A stretch of DNA of 29,018 bases from a virus. The stretch lies in IMG/VR virus record IMGVR_UViG_3300013120_000161, positions 1 through 29,018 of that record. One strand, 5' to 3'. Of the stretch, positions 1 through 7,242 are shown one piece after another. A model generated the notes under the pieces. That model was given only the letters and a program-made list of their open reading frames with translations. It did not search any database and was not told where the DNA came from. The position numbers were made by a program, and so were the translations under genes. How positions within the stretch are numbered: position 1 is the stretch's first letter; each line of letters begins with the position of its first letter.

Positions 1-117
1 TGGAGGCTCATCTGCATCAATATTCAGCCAGGGGTATTTCTTTCTCCAACCCCGCAGAGAACTCCGGCGCTCGTTCTGTTCTTCCAGAATAGTTGAAATG
101 AAATCTCTCGATGCCAT
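1..117 (-). CDS. Partial unknown protein, N-terminal 39 residues
   Basis: An ATG at 117 preceded by a good ribosome site (AGGAG) opens a frame that is still open at the left edge, so only the first 39 residues are visible. They are charged and helical-looking and include a KKYPWL motif also seen, as NYPWL, in the next gene upstream (125-460). It is in the same direction as the portal operon and starts 8 bases after that gene's stop. If the window is circular, the next codon falls at 29018 in exactly the frame of the giant virion protein (25404-28652), and the joined product would be about 1243 residues. Function unknown. That the start is real is fairly sure; the continuation is inference. 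Confidence 0.6.
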   Translation of the reverse strand, partial: MASRDFISTILEEQNERRSSLRGWRKKYPWLNIDADEPP

Positions 118-124
118 AAATCTC

Positions 125-460
125 CTAGAAATTCAAAAATCTTGCGCGGGGTGCGTATCTGTTCTGATAAGAGCCACGTGCCCTCGGAGCTATCCCCATG
201 TATTCCTGAAGCCAGGGGTAATTCCCCAGGAAATCCTGAAACTGTAGTGACGGCAAGCCCCCACTAGACCTAATCTCCTGCCCTAACTGCCCCAGGTATT
301 GACCGTAGAGGTCGTCATAGCGATACCCGTAATGCCTACGCATCGGCATACTGAGCTCTGGCAAAAAACTTTGGAAAGTTGCTCTAGGATTACTTCTTAA
401 AAAGTCCTGCCCCACTCCGTGTTGTCCGTATGGTTGACTGTAATAAATTTGTTGAGGCAT
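125..460 (-). CDS. Small Tyr/Arg/Gln-rich phage protein, unknown
   Basis: This 111-residue protein starts at an ATG with a strong ribosome site (AAAGGAGGGGG). It is rich in Tyr, Gln, Arg and Gly, and I do not recognise a family. It has an internal similarity, TFQSFLPEL against QFQDFLGNY, and a basic C-terminal tail with the pentapeptide APRAR twice. The motif PWLQEY resembles TWLQKY at the end of the upstream 405-residue protein, which hints that the products share a binding partner, perhaps capsid or scaffold. It lies in the portal operon, 17 bases after the preceding gene. A minor virion or assembly role is inferred from position only. Confidence 0.7.
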   Translation of the reverse strand: MPQQIYYSQPYGQHGVGQDFLRSNPRATFQSFLPELSMPMRRHYGYRYDDLYGQYLGQLGQEIRSSGGLPSLQFQDFLGNYPWLQEYMGIAPRARGSYQNRYAPRARFLNF

Positions 461-477
461 TTTACCCCCTCCTTTGA

Positions 478-1695
478 TTACCTCGCTAAGTATTTTTGTA
501 ACCAGGTTATAAAGGGAATCATAGGGCTCTCAGCCATCCACTGACTGTAAAGAGTCCCGAAGTTATTGAACATCCAGTTTTTAAGTGGCTCGGCCAAGTT
601 TAATCTATCGACATAAGCAGCAAAGTCGTTTTGCTCGTTGCCTGTAGTAGCCGATTCTTTCACCGCTTTAAGGGGTACACGCTGTGCCATTTGCAGTGAC
701 CGCTCCCTAGTCGCCTCATACTGTGCCTTCGCCTTTTGAACCCAGGCAGAGATAAGGGGACCGCTCTGTAAACCCCCGACCTCTTTATAGAAAGGCAATC
801 CGCTAACATCCCAACCGAGGTTCATCTTATACTTCGCATCGTCCATTATCTCTTGATATTTACCGGGAGTCATAAACCGGCTCATCTGCTGGTCCAAGGT
901 TGCCAGTTTATTATCGGCATCGGTGTTATACATGTTCAAGGAGAAATCATACTGATTCTGGTTTATCGAACCGTTCCCAAGATTCCTGTCTAAAATAGCC
1001 TTTGTCCCGTTGAAATCATCAATCACCTTTTGAGCCTGAGTTCTTATCCCCTGTACCTGCTCATAGTCAACCGTCTGCTGTTGGTTAAGGTAATCCTGAA
1101 GTTGGTAACTATAAATCTCATACGGGTCTGCGTTCTGGAGCGCCGTTTCAAAGGTAAAAGGTTGGCTAGTGGGTCCCCCCCCCTTGTAGGTGTATTCGTG
1201 CGGGCCACGCAACCCTTGATAGTTTTCAGACAGAGGGTAATCTATACCAGGTTGTAATCCGTATCCCTCCGCAGCAAAATACTCTTTTTCAGTACGGAAT
1301 CCGAGTTGCCCCATAAGGCTCTCAGGATGGTATGTCCACCTTGTTGTATCCTGCCCACTCTTCCAATCAATAGACTGTCTCATGGTGGGTAATTGCCCGG
1401 TCCTCTCAATATAGTCAATTATCCAGCGTTCCTCTTCTTCATACTGCGGAGAATAGCCGAGCCAGTAGGTGTAAAAGCCTTCCGGGTCTGGGGCATACCA
1501 ACCCTGTCTCCTAGCCCTCTGTTTAGTGCTTTCTGTCGCAGTTGTTTCCTCATAAAGTTCTGGCGCAAATGAATAGAGGTCGATGTCGAGGAATCTTTTA
1601 CCACTCGGAGAGATAGAATATTCATTGGGCGTGACATCGATTGCTTTCTCCAGGTGGCCTACTCCAACTTTTTTCTTTCCGTCACCGTTACTCAT
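478..1695 (-). CDS. Unknown virion-module protein downstream of portal
   Basis: The 405-residue product overlaps the portal stop by 8 bases, so the two are probably translationally coupled; its own ribosome site is weak (GGCAGG). The N-terminal half is rich in Tyr, Trp and Glu with low-complexity character. The middle, roughly residues 190-310, looks helical and Gln-rich, like a coiled coil. The C terminus ends in WMAESPMIPFITWLQKYLAR, with a WLQxY motif shared with the next gene. No signal peptide or membrane span is seen. I do not recognise the family. Its place between portal and the scaffold/capsid genes suggests a structural or internal virion protein. Confidence 0.7.
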   Translation of the reverse strand: MSNGDGKKKVGVGHLEKAIDVTPNEYSISPSGKRFLDIDLYSFAPELYEETTATESTKQRARRQGWYAPDPEGFYTYWLGYSPQYEEEERWIIDYIERTGQLPTMRQSIDWKSGQDTTRWTYHPESLMGQLGFRTEKEYFAAEGYGLQPGIDYPLSENYQGLRGPHEYTYKGGGPTSQPFTFETALQNADPYEIYSYQLQDYLNQQQTVDYEQVQGIRTQAQKVIDDFNGTKAILDRNLGNGSINQNQYDFSLNMYNTDADNKLATLDQQMSRFMTPGKYQEIMDDAKYKMNLGWDVSGLPFYKEVGGLQSGPLISAWVQKAKAQYEATRERSLQMAQRVPLKAVKESATTGNEQNDFAAYVDRLNLAEPLKNWMFNNFGTLYSQWMAESPMIPFITWLQKYLAR

Positions 1696-3448
1696 TACCT
1701 GCCACCAACCCGATACTGTGTAATCTGGCTGCGTTGCTTATCTCAGGGGGCACCTGTATAGCCCTGTTAGTAGCTCCTGGTTGCACCGGCCTGTTTATTC
1801 CCCTTACTGGAGCGCCACCACCCGGCGGCGATCCCCCTGGCCCTTGCGGACCGCTCGGCTGTGCCATAGACATAATTGTATTAAGTACTATCTGGGCTTC
1901 GAGCATATTCCCGTCTTTAACGAGCCCGACTAACATCTTCCATAATTTAACCTGTGCTATCTGCTCGGCATCTTCGCGGTCTATCTTCTCCTGCTCCAGG
2001 TCGGTATCTTCAACCAGGTTGAACTGGTCACGTGCTGTCTGTTTGGACATTAGTTTACTCATTACCGCCTGAGCTGCCATACCGATATTCATGTTCTTAT
2101 CTCTAAGCAGGTCGGGTATCAGGTCGCACTCGAACCGCCAGTTGCTATCTATGTTCTTGGGTGATATCTTGGCCTTGAACTTATTACTACTCTTGTCGTA
2201 GCCCTCCAGTTCCATTGTGCCGAAGTCCCCATTGGCATACTGCCTGACTAGCTCTTCGGCAATCCATATCATATCCCGCTCTACCCCACGTTTGTAGGGC
2301 TTTACCACGTCCATAGTGGCGTGAGTGAGCATATCTATCCCCTGGGCCGGCAATGCCTGGTTAATCTGCCCGTAAGCTACCGGTGACAACCCGCCTATAC
2401 TCTCCAACCCTACTGTGATGGCTAGAGCACTCTCAATCTCACTACCTTTGGGCGGTACAAGATTCTCTGCCAACTTCTGCCCTTTAGAGGTATCAAGATA
2501 AAGCGTCCGTCCTTTGATATATGGGTCTTTGGTGAATGAAGCTGGCGGTTTCCCCTCGGACAACTCACCATTAAATTCAACTACTCTAGGCGATTTCGCC
2601 AGTTGTCCCGCCCTGGTCAAATGATATGACAGCAACCGGCTCTCAATTTTTAACATATTACGATTATTAGCTAGGTAAGATTCCCCCACCATCTTGATAT
2701 TGTCTGTATTCTTCTCATCATGTACCAGTGGGGTAGACCTGCCCGCCTTAATCCTGACAGGAACGTAGTCAAGCCCGTGGTCGGTAGGTGGTTTGACATA
2801 CTCATTGCCTATAATTACGCCTTCCTGAGTAGGGGAGAGGACGTTATAGATAGTGATCACGCCGTTATCTCCTACAGTACCGTTCCAGCCGGGGTATTCG
2901 TCTTCAACCTGGTCTTTGGTAGCATACCGCCGATAGCAAGCCCATACCAGTCTATTTCTACCTGTCATCCAGAAGGTGTTACGCGGGTCCCAGACGGCTA
3001 TATCAGGGATTACCTTATCCCCATCCTTGTAAATCATTACCCTTTGAGCCGACCATCCCCTGATAACCCGGTAGAAGACTAACGATGATTGAATGTCCAC
3101 CCCTTCAGGTATGTCCTCGATAAGGGAATCAGCCAGGTCGATACACCCGATGGCCAGTTGCTCAGTGGCGGTGAGGGATTTGCGGTTCTTTGCAGTTTCA
3201 TCGGCTAATGGAATCCACAGTTTACACCGGGCAAAGGAGAGGACATCTATTATCTTGTTACCTTCCGAGGCTGCTCGGTTAGTAATAAAGGTATCCCATT
3301 CCCCTTCCGCTTCGGGTATCTTGTACTGGTCACTGTCAAGGCGGAACTTAGCAAAGTCTTCATCCCACCGGTCCCGCAGGTCAGTTGTTGCTGATTCTAA
3401 CTCGGTGGCTTTCTTTACTTCATCTTCCGGTTTACTGCTCAGTGTCAT
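1688..3448 (-). CDS. Phage portal protein
   Basis: Portal proteins form the dodecameric ring at the capsid vertex through which DNA is packaged and ejected. This 586-residue product has the expected length and place, directly after TerL and the small FmdB-like gene. The N-terminal third has the long helices and the VWDPRNTFWM segment common in portals of this size class. A central region around SYLANNRNMLKIESRLLSYH is helical and could form the stem and wing. The C-terminal 60 residues are Pro/Gly-rich and probably disordered. The ATG has a good ribosome site (AGGAG, 7 bases). The assignment rests on overall pattern and synteny rather than a catalytic motif. Confidence 0.8.
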   Translation of the reverse strand: MTLSSKPEDEVKKATELESATTDLRDRWDEDFAKFRLDSDQYKIPEAEGEWDTFITNRAASEGNKIIDVLSFARCKLWIPLADETAKNRKSLTATEQLAIGCIDLADSLIEDIPEGVDIQSSLVFYRVIRGWSAQRVMIYKDGDKVIPDIAVWDPRNTFWMTGRNRLVWACYRRYATKDQVEDEYPGWNGTVGDNGVITIYNVLSPTQEGVIIGNEYVKPPTDHGLDYVPVRIKAGRSTPLVHDEKNTDNIKMVGESYLANNRNMLKIESRLLSYHLTRAGQLAKSPRVVEFNGELSEGKPPASFTKDPYIKGRTLYLDTSKGQKLAENLVPPKGSEIESALAITVGLESIGGLSPVAYGQINQALPAQGIDMLTHATMDVVKPYKRGVERDMIWIAEELVRQYANGDFGTMELEGYDKSSNKFKAKISPKNIDSNWRFECDLIPDLLRDKNMNIGMAAQAVMSKLMSKQTARDQFNLVEDTDLEQEKIDREDAEQIAQVKLWKMLVGLVKDGNMLEAQIVLNTIMSMAQPSGPQGPGGSPPGGGAPVRGINRPVQPGATNRAIQVPPEISNAARLHSIGLVAGNE

Positions 3449-3457
3449 AAGGCACTC

Positions 3458-3658
3458 CTAAAAGTTATGTACTACTTCGTCTCCCCACCCCTCGTTGCTG
3501 AAGTCCCAACAGCTCTTCCCCCAGTACCATCCAAAGGGAGTATATCTGCGTCTCAAGGTCTGTCCACAGGTGCATCGTTCTTCACGGCTGGCTTCTGCCA
3601 TCGGTTTGTCTATCTCTGTGTCTACGTGACAGTTGTCACAGCGGTAAACGTATTTCAC
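3458..3658 (-). CDS. FmdB-like zinc-ribbon protein
   Basis: The 66-residue protein begins KYVYRCDNC and carries CxxC (Cys7, Cys10) and CxC (Cys29, Cys31) pairs followed by RRRYTPFGW, the pattern of the FmdB putative regulatory zinc-ribbon family, often found as a small gene among phage packaging genes. The start is GTG at 3658 with AAGGAG 6 bases upstream. It overlaps the stop of the preceding small frame in the arrangement GTGA, implying coupling. The C terminus is Trp-rich and unlike the family. Zinc binding is likely; the role in the phage is unknown. Confidence 0.75.
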   Translation of the reverse strand: MKYVYRCDNCHVDTEIDKPMAEASREERCTCGQTLRRRYTPFGWYWGKSCWDFSNEGWGDEVVHNF

Positions 3659-3804
3659 TTCTTCTCCTTGACGTGCTTTACCTCACCACGGACAGGCTTA
3701 CCCCCACCCTTCGGGTAGCAGACGTGTAAATAAGTCTCCTTGTTAGGCTTTTCGGTAAGAACCCTACCGCCATCAGCTACTCACCTGGTGAACTCTATCG
3801 GCAT
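3655..3804 (-). pseudogene. Small gene with in-frame TGA at codon 8
   Basis: An ATG at 3804 (weak site AAGG) opens seven codons (MPIEFTR), then TGA at 3783-3781, then 40 open codons in the same frame (VADGGRVLTEKPNKETYLHV...) ending at a TGA that overlaps the GTG of the FmdB-like gene. The coupled end and protein-like composition suggest a real 48- or 49-residue gene whose original codon, perhaps Trp TGG, became TGA. No good internal start follows the stop in this frame. Nonsense mutation, sequencing error and stop readthrough are all possible; TGA is used as an ordinary stop elsewhere here. Confidence 0.5.
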
Positions 3805-3834
3805 TGGATTACCTTCTTAATTGTGTCATTATTG

Positions 3835-5160
3835 CTAAGTAACATGTAGCTTATTCTCCTGCTTCTCCCTCTCTACGTTAACCGGCTTGAAGTCACACAG
3901 GATATATCTCTCCGCTGCCATCAGGTGATACGTAGCCTCATTGTGTATCTTGCGGGTCAGGTTATCATCATCGTCCACTTCCCAACTGAAGCTCATCTTC
4001 TCATCGAGGTAATCGTGCAGGTCATTAAATATATATAACCGATTCTGCTTGTGCAAGGCATACACCCTGTCAATTTGTGCCTCAACGCCTCTTATCCCCG
4101 GCTCCGCTATGTGCCAACCTGCTATCGAATACCCGTCCCTTATCTCCTGTTCTTGGTGACTACCCCCGGCCTTCCTTCTGATTACCTCACCTTTACTCAA
4201 CTCTTTGAACTCAGCCGCATGTTCCGATAAGCTACCACCGCCCTTGTAAGTCCTGTACAGGTAAATAAATCCCGTTGCCGGCTCTACCGCATACCAAACC
4301 GCAGCCGTATTGTTTAATCCGAAATCATGTCCAGTGTACCGGGGCCACTCACCGGGGATGGCAAACCTGGGGATAACACACGTATCAGCGTCTAAGCAAT
4401 CGTAAACCAAGCCTTCTAAACTGTCTAGAATCTCCCCTGCTAACTCCTGTCTGCCTAACTTAGTCCCTTCATACTTGCTCATGATATAAGACAGGAACTC
4501 CGGTGCCAGGTTCGCTTTGTTGTCCAGGGTATGCCCTCTTGTGGTAAGTGTCCTTCTGTCCTGTACCAGGTCTTTGATAATCTTTATCGGCCTGGGCGTG
4601 GTAGTCACTACTGCCTGCGGATTCTCACCGATCCTTAACCCCATCATCAGGTTGTCCCAGGTCTGTTGAGGGTACTTGAACTTGGCTAACTCATCTATCC
4701 AAGACTTTTTGTGCTGCGGTCCCCTCAACTGGTCCGGTTCGTCCCCGGAATAGATAATAGCCTGCGCTCCGTTCGGGAATGTCAATCTTCTCTTGGATGG
4801 CTCATACTCGGGCTTAAACCATGGCGGGCATACTTTGATAATCGAACTGTCTCCTACTTCAACCATTGTGTCTCTTACATCAGCCTTTGTTTGTCCAATC
4901 AACGCAATCGGTGATTCACCTTCTCCTGCCCACTTCCTGACCATTTCCGAGCCTACTCTTGTCTTCCCAAAGCCACGGCCAGATAATAGCAACCAGACAT
5001 ACCATCTACTCCTGGGCGGCAACTGGTTAGGTCGGGCCCAGAATTCCCAGTCATACAACAAACTCTCTGCTTCTTGGTCGCTAAGGTTCTGTATCGCTTC
5101 CGCTCTCAGATTCTCGGGAAGCGAGGCTATTGAGCATGCTAATGAGTTTTCCTTTGGCAT
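3835..5160 (-). CDS. terL: Terminase large subunit
   Basis: TerL is the ATPase and nuclease that drives DNA into the procapsid and cuts the concatemer. The 441 residues show a Walker A variant GRGFGKT (61-67), a Walker B strand ending SWIDEL with Asp156-Glu157, the coupling motif VVTTTPRP (184-191) and a nuclease-type aspartate in YTGHDFG (Asp279), with a C-terminal HNEATYHLMAAERY helix. The LLYDWEFWARPNQLPP lead-in matches the COG5323/Terminase_6 type. The ATG at 5160 lies 80 bases inside terS and has no clear ribosome site, so expression may depend on coupling to terS; the N-terminal residues match the family, which supports this start. Confidence 0.93.
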   Translation of the reverse strand: MPKENSLACSIASLPENLRAEAIQNLSDQEAESLLYDWEFWARPNQLPPRSRWYVWLLLSGRGFGKTRVGSEMVRKWAGEGESPIALIGQTKADVRDTMVEVGDSSIIKVCPPWFKPEYEPSKRRLTFPNGAQAIIYSGDEPDQLRGPQHKKSWIDELAKFKYPQQTWDNLMMGLRIGENPQAVVTTTPRPIKIIKDLVQDRRTLTTRGHTLDNKANLAPEFLSYIMSKYEGTKLGRQELAGEILDSLEGLVYDCLDADTCVIPRFAIPGEWPRYTGHDFGLNNTAAVWYAVEPATGFIYLYRTYKGGGSLSEHAAEFKELSKGEVIRRKAGGSHQEQEIRDGYSIAGWHIAEPGIRGVEAQIDRVYALHKQNRLYIFNDLHDYLDEKMSFSWEVDDDDNLTRKIHNEATYHLMAAERYILCDFKPVNVEREKQENKLHVT

Positions 5161-5545
5161 CGACTTGTAACTCTACCGGCCCGCCATTGGCACCTGTAAC
5201 CTGTACCTGAGCCGGCGAGTGTGCTCCCTCCATCTTGTTTAATTCGTTAATGGCTTTAATTGCTATCTGGTCTGCCGAGGCCGGCCCTTCCTTATCCGCA
5301 ATCGAGGATAACCGCTCTTTTCTCCTGTTAACGTCCATTACTATTCTGTCAACCGTCTTCTTCTCGACCTTGCCTCGTAACTGCTCTATCCGGGCTTTTA
5401 TCTCTGGTCTCTTCATCATAATGCAGGACTGGGTTGAGGCAGACGATTCCTTGTAACCGGCCACAATAGCCGATTGAGTCTGATCCCCAGTCTTCAAGTA
5501 CTCTATGCAAAACCTTTCCTGCCTCTGATTTAATGCTTCCTGCAT
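5081..5545 (-). CDS. terS: Terminase small subunit
   Basis: TerS recognises the packaging site on phage DNA and hands it to TerL. The 154-residue protein begins LNQRQERFCIEYLKTGDQTQ followed by SAIVAGYK, the hallmark N-terminal helix-turn-helix of the Terminase_2 family. A helical middle region would form the oligomer core, and the tail is disordered. The ATG at 5545 has GAGGAG about 10 bases upstream. The 3' end overlaps terL by 80 bases. A candidate binding site with phased repeats lies about 500 bases upstream (5966-6268). Confidence 0.9.
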   Translation of the reverse strand: MQEALNQRQERFCIEYLKTGDQTQSAIVAGYKESSASTQSCIMMKRPEIKARIEQLRGKVEKKTVDRIVMDVNRRKERLSSIADKEGPASADQIAIKAINELNKMEGAHSPAQVQVTGANGGPVELQVDAKGKLISMLNSLASRESESGSDTEP

Positions 5546-5571
5546 CTATTTTGACTCCTCGGTATGACAAA

Positions 5572-5751
5572 CTACCTTGTCGCACTACCCTTCACTCTCC
5601 CTATAGCAAGCGGCTTATCTCGATAAATCAAGTGGCCGCAGTTAATACAAACGTAATCTCCGTTAGCCTCGCGGAACATTCTCCCCGAGCACCGGTTACA
5701 ATAAATTGACTTAATTCTGTTTTTAACCTGAGTTACTAACAAACCTCTCAT
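5572..5751 (-). CDS. Small zinc-ribbon protein
   Basis: A 59-residue frame from ATG 5751 to TAG 5572 encodes a basic N-terminal helix, then CNRC (Cys18, Cys21) and CINC (Cys35, Cys38) separated by 13 residues, which is a textbook four-cysteine zinc ribbon, and a short basic tail. It overlaps the end of the upstream 80-residue zinc protein by 29 bases, so coupling is likely; GGGGAG lies immediately before the ATG. It sits between candidate packaging site and terS. A nucleic-acid-binding role is plausible from the fold and charge; nothing more specific can be said. Confidence 0.7.
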   Translation of the reverse strand: MRGLLVTQVKNRIKSIYCNRCSGRMFREANGDYVCINCGHLIYRDKPLAIGRVKGSATR

Positions 5752-5965
5752 ACTCCCCGGTGGCCTTCATGCACGGCTTGGCCCCGCAGCAGAACACCGT
5801 ACCCGGCTTCTCGCCAATCTGTAGAGCTGCCTTAACGAATCTGGTCATGCAGTTATCGCAGATGAAGAATTTATAGCCAGGATGAAGAAGAATCCTTTGG
5901 TCCTCGTTGATTTGCTGATGAGGGAACAAAACTTTTTGAGGTAGAGGAAATCTTTCAGGGATCAT
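5723..5965 (-). CDS. Putative zinc-binding protein, unknown
   Basis: This 80-residue product has a CDNC pair (Cys36, Cys39) and a second cluster FCCGAKPC (Cys59, Cys60, Cys65), consistent with one zinc site. The N-terminal third is hydrophobic and Pro-rich (ERFPLPQKVLFPHQQ). The ribosome site is weak (GGAA). It is the first gene after the non-coding block 5966-6268 and precedes a zinc-ribbon gene and terS. I do not recognise the family. Confidence 0.6.
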   Translation of the reverse strand: MIPERFPLPQKVLFPHQQINEDQRILLHPGYKFFICDNCMTRFVKAALQIGEKPGTVFCCGAKPCMKATGEYERFVSNSG

Positions 5966-6268
5966 AAAATCATTTCCGTTTGTTCTCTTATATATTCTCT
6001 TAATAATCTAGTTTAGTTTAGTATTATTTGTGTACTTAATGTTGCAGTTTTGTCACAGAAACCCCGCTGGGAGTCAGTTGAGTGGGGTTATTGTAGGGCA
6101 GAAACTCTAAACATTATGCCTAAGTATTTTATTTCTGTTAACAGAAACTCCAACCGAACTTTGTTATTTTTTCATTTTTCCATTTCAGAAATGAACAGCT
6201 AATTTTACGAGTGATATGACAGTATATAAGAGGTATCTTTAGAATTCGTGAGGTAAAACGACAATGGG
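5966..6268. other. AT-rich non-coding block, candidate packaging (cos/pac) site
   Basis: Some 300 bases hold no convincing gene on either strand. They contain phased CAGAAAC repeats (6056-6191), a hairpin with arms AACCCCGCT (6060-6068) and AGTGGGGTT (6081-6089) and a 12-base loop, and a perfect 16-bp palindrome TTTCTGTTAACAGAAA (6132-6147). The block separates an HNH nuclease gene from the genes leading to terS. In cos phages of HK97 type, HNH, cos and terS are neighbours, and the TerS site usually lies close to terS. Packaging or regulatory function is inferred from position and repeats. Confidence 0.4.
6056..6191 (+). repeat. Direct repeats CAGAAACYC at 43-bp period
   Basis: CAGAAACCCC (6056), CAGAAACTCT (6099) and CAGAAACTCC (6142) start exactly 43 bp apart, close to four helical turns, so they face the same side of the DNA. 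A weaker CAGAAATGAA follows at 6186 (44 bp). The third copy forms the right arm of the 16-bp palindrome at 6132-6147. Such phased iterons are typical of sites wrapped by an oligomeric DNA-binding protein; TerS is the nearest candidate. Confidence 0.55.
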
Positions 6269-6478
6269 TTAGTTATTATGTGGCTTACCCGAATTACATC
6301 TACGGCATAAAGTCTGTAAATTAGAATCCTCGCTTGAACCGCCGTTGTAAACAGAAATTATATGGTCGACGGTTAGATCATCATCAATGCCACATTGGAG
6401 GCACTGGTAATTATCCCTAGAGAATATTCTTTGCCGAACTTCTGGCTTCTTAATGCAATAATCTGCTTGTTGGGTCAT
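6269..6478 (-). CDS. HNH endonuclease
   Basis: The 69-residue protein has all parts of a compact HNH nuclease: CLQC (Cys26, Cys29), the DHI core (Asp38-His39), GGSSEDSNLQTLC with Asn53, and a closing CRRCN (Cys58, Cys61, Asn62), so one structural zinc and one metal-dependent cutting site are expected. In several cos phages a small HNH protein next to the terminase genes is needed for specific DNA cutting by TerL, and that is the likely role here. The ATG has a weak site (AGGG). A 22-codon frame with a better site (AGAAGGA, ATG at 6518, stop 6450) overlaps its start and might couple translation. Confidence 0.85.
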   Translation of the reverse strand: MTQQADYCIKKPEVRQRIFSRDNYQCLQCGIDDDLTVDHIISVYNGGSSEDSNLQTLCRRCNSGKPHNN

Positions 6479-6642
6479 ACCCTATTCGCTGCTTTTCCAG
6501 AGATTCTATACTATCCATCTTAATCCTTCTGCTACGGCTGGTAATCATCATGGCCGGGTCCGGGATGTTCGCCCGGACCCGTAAGCCAAAGGAGAGAGAA
6601 TGATGGCCGGACCACCGCCAGGGTCAAGCGGTGTCCTCCAAT
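6479..6642 (-). promoter_or_regulatory. Structured leader ahead of the HNH-terminase operon
   Basis: Between the terminator at 6643 and the HNH start the transcript can fold strongly: a perfect 9-bp hairpin GGGTCCGGG/CCCGGACCC at 6556-6580, and a second hairpin with arms of the ACCGC/GCGGT type at about 6606-6633. CATCAT and ATGATG on either side could close a larger stem around the first. On the plus strand a ribosome-site-like AAAGGAGAG precedes a 14-codon frame at 6601; I do not count it as a gene. The density of hairpins suggests RNA-level control, for example antitermination, but the function is inferred. Confidence 0.4.
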
Positions 6643-6665
6643 AAAAAAGGGAGCTTGTAGCTCCC
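6643..6665 (-). terminator. Rho-independent terminator
   Basis: Reading on the minus strand, GGGAGCT, loop ACA, AGCTCCC (6665-6649) is followed by six T (6648-6643). This is a strong intrinsic terminator. It would end both the early operon arriving from 13 kb and any short transcript begun at the promoter 6707-6735. Confidence 0.8.
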
Positions 6666-6698
6666 CGTCATTGGGTGGGAGACACACGTTCCCCCACT
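6643..6698 (-). ncRNA. Predicted short two-hairpin RNA (about 55 nt)
   Basis: The minus-strand promoter at 6707-6735 should start transcription near 6700-6698, and the terminator ends it at about 6643. The RNA would fold into a first hairpin (6675-6697, arms GTGGGGGA and TCTCCCAC, one G-U pair, 7-base loop) and the terminator hairpin. It has no open frame. The layout is like the short RNA made between lambda pR' and tR', whose terminator is bypassed when the late antiterminator acts; no Q-like protein is recognised here. Confidence 0.45.
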
Positions 6699-6706
6699 AA
6701 TTAAAG

Positions 6707-6735
6707 ACTTTATCATAAAGTTTCAGGCTTGTCAA
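6707..6735 (-). promoter_or_regulatory. Sigma70-type promoter, candidate late promoter
   Basis: On the minus strand TTGACA (6735-6730) is followed after 17 bases by TAAAGT (6712-6707), which is a perfect -35 and a 4/6 -10. It lies in the gap between the end of the early operon (6826) and the HNH-terminase operon, pointing at the latter. Confidence 0.65.
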
Positions 6736-6825
6736 GGGGTTTGAAATATTTTTTTGACCCCCTGATAGGGGTACATTTTACAATTCTATAGCCATTTTAT
6801 TTTGACTGTGATAAGCCCATCAATT

Positions 6826-7242
6826 TTACTGCCTCACCCTCTGCCTGGTCTTCTTCTTCCAGGCAATGTAATCGGTACTCTTCCTTTTCCACCCGGTAAT
6901 ATACCTTAGTGCCGAGTCGATACACTCCACCGTGTACCAGTAATCAAGCTGGTTAAACTCGGCTATGTCCACTATGTCTTCCTTCAGGTAGTAGTGGTCG
7001 TAGACCATCTTGCCGTCACGCCGGCACTTTATTAACCTGACCACTACCTCAGCACCTATCTGTATCGCCTTCTCAAAGTAGGCACCGGCCGGCCGATGCT
7101 TTGACATCCCCACGTAACCGGTTTCCTTATGCTCCGGTGGCCAGAAGCCTATCCTTATATCCCCGAGGTTGTCCAGGATAAACAATATTTCATCTTTCTG
7201 GAAGGTAATCTCGCCCGGGGAGTACCAGGACTTTTTAATCAT
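6826..7242 (-). CDS. Unknown early-operon protein, basic C terminus
   Basis: The 138-residue product overlaps the upstream gene by 8 bases (coupled start inside CAGCATGATTAA). It looks like a soluble alpha/beta protein with a strand-rich middle (GAEVVVRLIKCRRDGKM) and a strongly basic tail (WKRKSTDYIAWKKKTRQRVR), which suggests contact with nucleic acid. Last gene of the early operon, before the terminator at 6643. Family not recognised; a late-gene regulator would fit the position but there is no motif for it. Confidence 0.65.
   Translation of the reverse strand: MIKKSWYSPGEITFQKDEILFILDNLGDIRIGFWPPEHKETGYVGMSKHRPAGAYFEKAIQIGAEVVVRLIKCRRDGKMVYDHYYLKEDIVDIAEFNQLDYWYTVECIDSALRYITGWKRKSTDYIAWKKKTRQRVRQ

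Noticed and set aside
1030-1257. Plus-strand frames of 60-150 codons over the terminase, portal and structural genes
   Set aside because: They are antisense to genes with strong motifs or ribosome sites and have no start signals of their own.
5966-6268. Origin of replication on account of iterons and AT-richness
   Set aside because: The block lies with the packaging genes and away from the DnaD/DnaC-like genes; packaging site is the better explanation, though an origin is not excluded.
6601-6645. 14-codon plus-strand gene with AAAGGAGAG ribosome site
   Set aside because: Very short, no plus-strand promoter or neighbour, and it overlaps the terminator of the minus strand; mentioned only as a coincidence.
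6541-6700. Part of a CRISPR array or repeat array because of many inverted repeats
   Set aside because: The hairpins differ in sequence and there is no repeat-spacer pattern; none was seen elsewhere in the window.
6754-6784. Plus-strand promoter TTGACC ... TACAAT at 6754-6784
   Set aside because: The spacer is 19 bases and no plus-strand gene follows for over 6 kb, so it is probably chance in AT-rich sequence.
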